A stretch of DNA of 5,877 nucleotides from Oscillospiraceae bacterium (lineage in GTDB: Bacteria > Bacillota > Clostridia > Oscillospirales > Oscillospiraceae), in contig JAISKY010000121.1 in assembly GCA_031260745.1 (NCBI GenBank), forward strand, positions 1 to 5,877, read 5' to 3'. Position numbers and translations under genes: made by a program. Each line of letters opens with the position of its first letter. The first letter of the stretch is position 1. Under the pieces are notes generated by a model. The model was not told the origin of the DNA. It did no database searches and worked only from the letters and a program-made list of their open reading frames with translations. Shown piece by piece: positions 1 to 4,333 of the stretch.

Positions 1-718
1 CGACTTACTGAATGTAATGGGACCGCTCGGCAACGGATTCCCGACTCCCCCCCTCCCCCCCCTCAAAGAGGGGGGCAAAGCGGCATCTCCCCGCGGAGAG
101 GGGGGCAATGCGGCATCTCCCCCCGAAGTGGGAGGCAACGCGGCATCTCCCCTCGGAGAGGGGGGCAATGCGGCATCTCCCCTCAAAGAGGGGGGCAATG
201 CGGCATCTCCCCCCGAAGTGGGGGGCAACGCGGTAAGCCCCCCTCTCCGAGGGGGGGCAGGGGGGGAGCGAATCCTCCTTGTCGGCGGCGGAATCGGAAC
301 CGCTCCCCTGTTACTCGCGGCAAGAACGCTCGGTAAATCGTGCGACGCGCTGCTGGGCTTTGCAACCGCCGATAAAGCTATATTACTGGCGGAGTTCGCG
401 GAGCGTTGCGGCAACGCGCAAATTACGTCCGACAACGGTTCGTTAGGGCGCAAGGGTTTTGTCACGGAGCTGTTGTCCGAGAATTACTCCGCGATATTCG
501 CGTGCGGACCTAAGCCTATGCTCAAAGCCGTCGCGGAACTGGCGAAAATTCCGTGTTACGTTTCGATGGAGGAACGTATGGGCTGCGGAATCGGCGCGTG
601 CCTGACCTGCGTATGTAAAACTACTAGAGCAGTGAGCAGTGAGCAGAGAGCAGAGAGTTACTCGCGGGTGTGCAAAGACGGACCGGTATTTTCAGCGGAG
701 GATATAGTATGGGAATAG
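1..718 (+). CDS. pyrK: Dihydroorotate dehydrogenase B electron-transfer subunit PyrK, 5'-partial, with two in-frame repeat insertions
   Basis: PyrK is the FAD and [2Fe-2S] subunit that passes electrons between NAD(H) and the FMN of PyrD in cytoplasmic class 1B dihydroorotate dehydrogenase. The gene is open at the left edge; the first complete codon is at base 2, so the internal ATG at 17 is not the start. The first visible residues contain the family motif GPLGNGF. Then come about 77 residues, mostly a decapeptide repeat, where Bacillus subtilis PyrK as I recall it has about ten. The NAD-binding motif LLVGGGIG follows (275-298), then CGPKPM (503-520) and the cluster cysteines (codons at 584, 599, 608 and 671, CX4CX2C then C). 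The spacing to the last cysteine is 20 residues, a few longer than usual, because of a heptamer repeat. All visible functional motifs are intact, so the gene is probably functional. The N-terminal FAD domain lies outside the window. The stop overlaps pyrD by 10 bp. Confidence 0.93.
   Translation, partial: DLLNVMGPLGNGFPTPPLPPLKEGGKAASPRGEGGNAASPPEVGGNAASPLGEGGNAASPLKEGGNAASPPEVGGNAVSPPLRGGAGGERILLVGGGIGTAPLLLAARTLGKSCDALLGFATADKAILLAEFAERCGNAQITSDNGSLGRKGFVTELLSENYSAIFACGPKPMLKAVAELAKIPCYVSMEERMGCGIGACLTCVCKTTRAVSSEQRAESYSRVCKDGPVFSAEDIVWE
45..76 (+). repeat. Left terminal inverted repeat of the pyrK array
   Basis: This 32-bp segment has the composition CT-C7-T-C8-TC-AAA-GA-G6-C. It matches the reverse complement of 237-268 at 29 of 32 positions, counted by hand. 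It marks the left boundary of the inserted repeat and overlaps the first repeat unit. A palindromic core (CCCCTC-AAA-GAGGGG) lies within it. Confidence 0.8.
237..268 (-). repeat. Right terminal inverted repeat of the pyrK array
   Basis: The reverse complement reads CT-C7-TG-C7-TC-GGA-GA-G6-C. It differs from the left copy at three positions: C versus G in the C-tract, and AAA versus GGA in the loop. The segment ends just before the codons for the NAD-binding strand. No obvious target-site duplication flanks the pair. Confidence 0.8.
627..657 (+). repeat. Heptanucleotide tandem repeat in the PyrK iron-sulfur loop
   Basis: Four consecutive 7-bp units, GAGCAGT, GAGCAGT, GAGCAGA and GAGCAGA, are followed by a partial GAG. 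They are read in the pyrK frame as part of RAVSSEQRAES, between the third and fourth cluster cysteines. The unit length is not a multiple of three, so each unit is read in a different phase. The sequence is unrelated to the GC-rich 30-bp array. Heptanucleotide tandem repeats of this general kind are known in cyanobacteria (STRR sequences), but I make no homology claim. Confidence 0.85.
697..701 (+). promoter_or_regulatory. Ribosome binding site of pyrD
   Basis: GGAGG lies seven bases before the ATG at 709, inside the end of pyrK. It supports 709 over the in-frame GTG at 670, which would add 13 residues and has no comparable site. Confidence 0.8.
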
Positions 719-1563
719 ATTTCGCGGGCGTACAATTCAAAAACCGCGTAACGCTTGCCTCCGGCACTTGCGGATTCGGGCGCGAGCTTGCGGAGTTATT
801 CGATTTGAGTTTGCTCGGCGGCATTTGCGCTAAGGGTCTGACGCTTAACCCGCGTATTGGGAATCCTCCGCCGAGAATCGCGGAAACTCCGTTGGGTATG
901 TTGAACTCCGTCGGATTGCAGAATCCGGGCGTAGACGCGTTCATACGCGAGGAACTTCCGTTTTTACGTCAGTTTGACACGAACATCATCGCGAATTTCA
1001 GCGGCTCGTCGCCGGAGGAATTTGCGGAAATCGCGGCTAAACTCGCCGGCGCCGGCATAGATATGCTTGAGGTCAACATCAGTTGTCCGAACGTCAAAGC
1101 CGAGGGTATGCTGTTCGGCACTTCTCCGGATGCGGCGGCGGAAGTTACGGCGGCGGTTAAGCGCGTTGCCGGAAGCGTTCCGGTTATGGTCAAACTTACG
1201 CCTAATGTTACGGATATTGTCCAAATTGCTTTGGCTTGTAAAGACGCGGGAGCGGACGCGTTATCGCTTATTAACACTTTGTTGGGTATGCGGTTCGATT
1301 TGAAGTCGGGAAAACCGATTCTGGCGAACGGTACGGGCGGACTTAGCGGTCCCGCGATATTCCCCGTCGCGCTCAGAATGGTTTATCAAGTTGCTAACTC
1401 GGTTAATATTCCGATTCTTGGGTTGGGAGGGATTAGCTCCGCGAACGACGCGAGGGAAATGTTAATCGCCGGAGCGAAGCTAATCGGAGTAGGTACGGCT
1501 ATGTTCCGCGACCCGCTGATTGCCGTGAAAATTATCGAGGAGCTTGGAAAAAATGAACATTAA
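709..1563 (+). CDS. pyrD: Dihydroorotate dehydrogenase, class 1B catalytic subunit PyrD
   Basis: PyrD is an FMN-containing TIM-barrel enzyme that oxidises dihydroorotate to orotate, the fourth step of de novo UMP synthesis. In class 1B it works in the cytoplasm with PyrK and uses NAD. The 284-residue product is slightly shorter than the usual 300 or so. The FMN and substrate motifs are all present: KGLT (42-45), NSVGLQNPG (66-74), NISCPNVK (123-130) with the presumed catalytic base Cys126, K162 in VKLTPN, N188-T189, GGLSGPA (209-215), GLGGIS (237-242) and GTAMFRDP (261-268). A cysteine rather than a serine at the catalytic base, plus the adjacent pyrK, supports class 1B rather than class 2. 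The start at 709 is chosen from its GGAGG site and the family-like opening MGIDFAGVQFKNRV. It overlaps pyrK by 10 bp and the next gene by 11 bp, which suggests translational coupling of the operon. Confidence 0.97.
   Translation: MGIDFAGVQFKNRVTLASGTCGFGRELAELFDLSLLGGICAKGLTLNPRIGNPPPRIAETPLGMLNSVGLQNPGVDAFIREELPFLRQFDTNIIANFSGSSPEEFAEIAAKLAGAGIDMLEVNISCPNVKAEGMLFGTSPDAAAEVTAAVKRVAGSVPVMVKLTPNVTDIVQIALACKDAGADALSLINTLLGMRFDLKSGKPILANGTGGLSGPAIFPVALRMVYQVANSVNIPILGLGGISSANDAREMLIAGAKLIGVGTAMFRDPLIAVKIIEELGKNEH
1537..1542 (+). promoter_or_regulatory. Ribosome binding site of the first HAD gene
   Basis: GAGGAG lies ten bases before the ATG at 1553 and encodes Glu-Glu near the end of PyrD. It rules against the upstream in-frame TTG at 1544, which would be one base from the site. 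Confidence 0.75.
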
Positions 1564-2308
1564 GCTAATCGCAACCGACCTTGACGATACGCTTTTGCGG
1601 CGCGACAAGACGATTTCGGACTACACCAAGTCCGTGTTTGAGCGTTGCCGCGAACTCGGCGTTTTGACCGCGTTCGCGACTGCAAGGTCACGCGAAAATA
1701 CGCTGGAGCTTCAGGAGCAACTACGTCCTAACGGTAATATCGTAACGGGCGGTTGTTTGATTTACGTCGGCGGCGAATTGTTACGCAGTTATTATATGCC
1801 CGAGGCTCCCGCGTCGGCTTTGCTCGCCGAACTCGTTTCCATTCCGAACGTCAAGCGGGTATCCGCCAGAACAATAGACGCTAGTTTTTCCAACCAACCT
1901 TACGAACACCGTACTCTCGTCGATTTTTTCACGCCGGTCGGAGTTCCGTTACTGCATTGTTCGTACCACTCTGACGACGACGAGCTTATGCGAACACTCG
2001 CGGCGAAATATCCGGAACTTGATTTCAAACACGTCAGTAACACCGATTTGTACGACGTTAACCCCAACGGAGCGACTAAATTCAACGGAGTACGGACGCT
2101 CGCGGAGCATTTCGGCGTAGCGATTTCCGAAGTTGCCGCGTTCGGCGACGATTATAACGACATTGAGATGCTAAAAAACTGCGGTATCGGTGTCGCGGTG
2201 GAAAACGCCATTGATGACTGCAAAGCTGTCGCTGATTACACAGCCTTAGATTGCGACGCGGACGGCGTGGCTCACTGGATTGAGGAGTACATACTGAATG
2301 GAAATTAA
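1553..2308 (+). CDS. Cof-type HAD-IIB family phosphatase (first copy)
   Basis: This 251-residue protein belongs to the haloacid dehalogenase superfamily, Cof/HAD-IIB type. These are soluble Mg-dependent phosphatases that typically hydrolyse sugar phosphates, FMN or pyridoxal phosphate. Motif I is DLDDTLL (nucleophile Asp9, acid/base Asp11). Motif II is around Thr43, as TAR instead of the common TGR. Motif III is Lys176 in NGATK. Motif IV is GDDYND (Asp199, Asp200, Asn202, Asp203). Residues about 80-165 form the cap. Where the family commonly has a substrate-facing NGA or DGA, this copy reads TGGCLIY, which may alter specificity. The first 45 and last 60 residues are almost identical to those of the next gene, while the cap is not. 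It overlaps pyrD and its own duplicate by 11 bp each. The substrate cannot be told from sequence; a role in flavin or pyrimidine nucleotide turnover is only suggested by position. Confidence 0.9.
   Translation: MNIKLIATDLDDTLLRRDKTISDYTKSVFERCRELGVLTAFATARSRENTLELQEQLRPNGNIVTGGCLIYVGGELLRSYYMPEAPASALLAELVSIPNVKRVSARTIDASFSNQPYEHRTLVDFFTPVGVPLLHCSYHSDDDELMRTLAAKYPELDFKHVSNTDLYDVNPNGATKFNGVRTLAEHFGVAISEVAAFGDDYNDIEMLKNCGIGVAVENAIDDCKAVADYTALDCDADGVAHWIEEYILNGN
2282..2287 (+). promoter_or_regulatory. Ribosome binding site of the second HAD gene
   Basis: GAGGAG lies ten bases before the ATG at 2298 and encodes Glu-Glu in the tail of the preceding HAD protein. Sequence and spacing are identical to the site of the first HAD gene, as expected for a tandem duplicate. 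Confidence 0.75.
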
Positions 2309-3110
2309 ACTGATTGCCGCCGACCTTGACGACACGCTTTTGCGCCGCGACAAGACGATTTCGGAATTTACAAAATCCGTATTTGAGCGTTGCCGCGAAC
2401 GAGGGATTTTGACCGCGTTCGCTACCGCGCGATTTGAAATCGGCTGCCAAAGATACGCGGACGAGTTGAATCCGGACATCGTAATCACAGCGGACGGCGC
2501 GCTGTCAAAATACAAAGGCGCAGCGCTGTATTCATCGCCGCTTGAAACCTCAATAGCGAACGGTATAATATCCGAGCTTATGGAGCATAACGAACCCAGC
2601 GTCGTCGCCGCGTTCAACGGAGGTTGCTACTGGAATAACAGGAATGTCCCGGAATCCTCGGTATTGCATAAATCAGTCTACAACGACTTTTCGGCGCCGC
2701 TGTCAGTTCCGGTTTTGAAAATCCTCGTTGAAACCGACAACGAAGCTCTTGTCAGGCAAATCGCCGGACGGTACGGACAAATAAGAATCGTTCCGTATCT
2801 TGGAAAGTCAAGGCACGATTTTATTAACCCTTTGTATCTCGGCGAAGCGCGGTACGCTTTCGTTAACCCTAATACTACCAAATTAAACGCCATTAAGGGA
2901 ACTTGCGATTTTTTTAATATCGACTTTTCCGAAGTCGCGGCATTCGGCGACGATTACAACGACATCGAGATGCTTAAAAACTGCGGTATCGGCGTTGCGG
3001 TGGAAAACGCCATAAGCGAGGTTAAATCCGCCGCCGATTACACAGCCTTAGATTGCGACGCGGACGGTGTTGCTCACTGGATTGAGGAACATATATTGAA
3101 CTTGGCGTGA
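2298..3110 (+). CDS. Cof-type HAD-IIB family phosphatase (second copy)
   Basis: This is a 270-residue paralogue of the upstream gene with the same fold and presumed Mg-dependent phosphatase chemistry. Motif I is DLDDTLL (Asp9, Asp11), motif II Thr43 in TAR, motif III Lys195 and motif IV GDDYND (Asp218, Asp219, Asn221, Asp222). By hand alignment, 39 of the first 45 and 52 of the last 60 residues match the first copy. The residues between show little similarity, so the two caps probably bind different substrates. This copy keeps a more usual TADGA segment (64-68). It is 19 residues longer, and a 13-residue internal tandem duplication at 167-192, just before Lys195, accounts for most of that. 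A 32-bp stretch in the 3' part is identical between the copies. The gene overlaps the first copy by 11 bp and ends 56 bp before the next gene. Confidence 0.9.
   Translation: MEIKLIAADLDDTLLRRDKTISEFTKSVFERCRERGILTAFATARFEIGCQRYADELNPDIVITADGALSKYKGAALYSSPLETSIANGIISELMEHNEPSVVAAFNGGCYWNNRNVPESSVLHKSVYNDFSAPLSVPVLKILVETDNEALVRQIAGRYGQIRIVPYLGKSRHDFINPLYLGEARYAFVNPNTTKLNAIKGTCDFFNIDFSEVAAFGDDYNDIEMLKNCGIGVAVENAISEVKSAADYTALDCDADGVAHWIEEHILNLA
2796..2873 (+). repeat. Degenerate 39-bp tandem duplication in the second HAD gene
   Basis: Two adjacent 39-bp segments (2796-2834 and 2835-2873) encode YLGKSRHDFINPL and YLGEARYAFVNPN. Seven of 13 residues and 25 of 39 bases match by hand count. The paralogous upstream gene has only one corresponding segment, ending in LYDVNPN. 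The duplication lies at the return from cap to core, just before the motif III lysine. Confidence 0.65.
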
Positions 3111-3148
3111 TAAAAACGGGCGGCAACTTTGCCCCGCGCATACATTTT

Positions 3149-3155
3149 AGGAAGG
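3149..3155 (+). promoter_or_regulatory. Ribosome binding site of the phosphatase-acetyltransferase gene
   Basis: AGGAAGG lies eleven bases before the ATG at 3167, in the only real intergenic gap of the window (3111-3166). It supports 3167 as the start. No convincing promoter accompanies it. Confidence 0.65.
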
Positions 3156-3166
3156 TTAATTTATAG

Positions 3167-4333
3167 ATGGAACAAAATACAAATAAGACAAAAATATACA
3201 TTATACGTCACACGGAGGCTGAGGGTAACATCTTCAGGCGTATCCACGGACACTACGACGGTCAGGTAACGCTTACCGGCCGTAAGCAAATTGAAGCTCT
3301 GCGGGAGCGTTTCCTTGACGTTGCGGTTGACGCCGTGTACTCCAGCGACCTTACCAGAGCGTACCAAACCGCGCTTGCCGTCGCTGAACCGAAAGGTCTT
3401 ACGGTAACGAAACTGCCGGAACTTCGCGAAATCTCTATGGGCGTTTGGGAGGACACTTGCTGGGGCTATTGGGAAATGTTCGACCAAGAACAGATGGATT
3501 ACTATAACCTCAACCCGCTGAAGTGGCGCGTTGACGGCTGCGAGAGCATTTCCGCCGTGCAAAAGCGGATTGTTGACGCGGTGACGCAAATCGCGGAGCG
3601 TCACTATGGCGAAAGCGTAGCGGTGGTTACTCACGGCGTAGCGCTTCGCACTTTGCTGTGCTATGTTAACGGAATCGCGCTTGACGACGTTAACGAGATT
3701 CGCTACTGCGACAATACGGCGGTCAGTCTGTTCACAGTCGCGGATGACGGCAAGTTTACCGTAGAGTATATGAACGACAACTCGCACCTGCCAACAGAGA
3801 TTAGCACGTTCGCGCGTCAAAACTGGTGGAAAAACAAAAACGTAACCGACGGCCGCAACTTGTACTTCGAGCCGCTTACTCCGGACGACGCGGGAATCGC
3901 GTACCTTACGTTGGTTTACTCCGACTCTGACGCGGACTACGGCGACGCTCCGGCGGAGCGCCTAGCGGAGTTTTTGGACGCTCAGAAAGCCAGAGCCGTT
4001 GACGCTCCCGATTGTCTGCTGTACGCGATGCACTACGGCAAGCCGTGCGGCTTGGTGATAATGGACGCAAAGCGTTACGCTGACGACAACTCGGGTTACG
4101 TCGGACTGTTTTACCTTGAGCCGGAGTTTCGCCGGCGCGGGTTCGGAGTGCAACTGCTCGGGTGCGCCGTATCGCGTTTCCGCGCCGCCGGGCTTAATAG
4201 GATACGCCTGTTCGTTTCGGAGAACAACCGCCTAGCGATTAAGTTCTACGAGCGTTACGGGTTCGCTCGTCTGCCTGAACTCGACGAAACTATGAACGGA
4301 GTACGGCATTTGGCGTATGAAATGACGATATGA
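3167..4333 (+). CDS. Fusion of histidine phosphatase (phosphoglycerate mutase-like) and GNAT N-acetyltransferase
   Basis: The 388-residue protein has two catalytic domains. Residues about 8-215 are a branch 1 histidine phosphatase. RHTEAEGN holds Arg14 and the phospho-acceptor His15; Arg63 lies in SSDLTRAYQT, Glu87 in LREISMGVWE, and the second catalytic His155 in VVTHGVALRT. All expected catalytic residues are there. Residues about 230-388 are a GNAT fold, with the acetyl-CoA pyrophosphate-binding loop RRRGFG (322-327) in motif A and a typical motif B ending NNRLAIKFYERYGF. No signal peptide or membrane segment is seen, so the protein is probably cytoplasmic. Neither substrate can be inferred. 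Such phosphatases range from phosphoglycerate mutases to alpha-ribazole phosphatase (CobC) and general phosphatases, and GNATs acetylate small molecules or proteins. The reading frame is continuous across the joint. It ends with a 4-bp ATGA overlap into the next gene. Confidence 0.92.
   Translation: MEQNTNKTKIYIIRHTEAEGNIFRRIHGHYDGQVTLTGRKQIEALRERFLDVAVDAVYSSDLTRAYQTALAVAEPKGLTVTKLPELREISMGVWEDTCWGYWEMFDQEQMDYYNLNPLKWRVDGCESISAVQKRIVDAVTQIAERHYGESVAVVTHGVALRTLLCYVNGIALDDVNEIRYCDNTAVSLFTVADDGKFTVEYMNDNSHLPTEISTFARQNWWKNKNVTDGRNLYFEPLTPDDAGIAYLTLVYSDSDADYGDAPAERLAEFLDAQKARAVDAPDCLLYAMHYGKPCGLVIMDAKRYADDNSGYVGLFYLEPEFRRRGFGVQLLGCAVSRFRAAGLNRIRLFVSENNRLAIKFYERYGFARLPELDETMNGVRHLAYEMTI

Larger units (their letters stand above)
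45..268 (+). repeat. In-frame 30-bp tandem repeat array with palindromic units, inserted in pyrK
   Basis: Six 30-bp units run from 61 to 240. Each has a variable palindromic half, such as CCTCAAAGAGGGGG, and a nearly constant half (GCAATGCGGCATCTCC). In the pyrK frame they encode decapeptides such as LKEGGNAASP and PEVGGNAASP. Most units form a C-rich/G-rich hairpin: in unit five, CCCCTC at 179-184 pairs with GAGGGG at 188-193 around an AAA loop. Units one to five contain no stop codon in any of the three forward frames. A TAA in the third frame (234-236) appears only in the altered last unit. Units 3 and 6 share the CCCCGAAGTG variant, suggesting a 90-bp higher-order period. The array sits between GPLGNGF and LLVGGGIG. 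It resembles in concept the Rickettsia palindromic elements that insert in frame, but I cannot assign it to a named family. Confidence 0.9.

Noticed and set aside
61..240. CRISPR-like array (30-bp period with constant and variable halves)
   Set aside because: The variable halves are palindromic and recur among units, they are only about 14 bp long, there are no unique spacers, and the whole array is translated as part of PyrK. It is a tandem repeat, not a CRISPR.
35..275. GGATTC at 35-40 and GAATCC at 270-275 as an outer extension of the inverted repeat
   Set aside because: The left copy encodes the conserved Gly-Phe of GPLGNGF, the distances to the inverted repeats differ (four bases versus one), and six bases can match by chance.
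670..708. GTG start for pyrD at 670
   Set aside because: It has no ribosome binding site and adds 13 residues unlike the family N-terminus. The ATG at 709 has GGAGG at good spacing.
17..718. Start of pyrK at the ATG at 17
   Set aside because: The frame is open to the window edge, and the residues before it (DLLNV) belong to the conserved segment leading into GPLGNGF. The true start lies upstream, outside the window.
1..718. pyrK as a pseudogene because of the repeat insertions
   Set aside because: The frame stays open through both insertions, and the NAD motif, CGPKPM and all four cluster cysteines are kept, followed by an intact overlapping pyrD.
3111..3166. Terminator or promoter in the gap before the phosphatase gene
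   Set aside because: Only a weak stem (GGCAA with TTGCC, two-base loop) is seen, with no following T-tract. No -35/-10 pair with proper spacing is convincing. The gap is most likely within the operon.
3161..3820. Long minus-strand reading frame opposite the phosphatase gene (219 codons)
   Set aside because: It lies entirely antisense to a gene with full catalytic motifs, has no recognisable domain and no fitting ribosome site. It is a shadow frame caused by codon bias, as are the other shorter antisense frames in the window.
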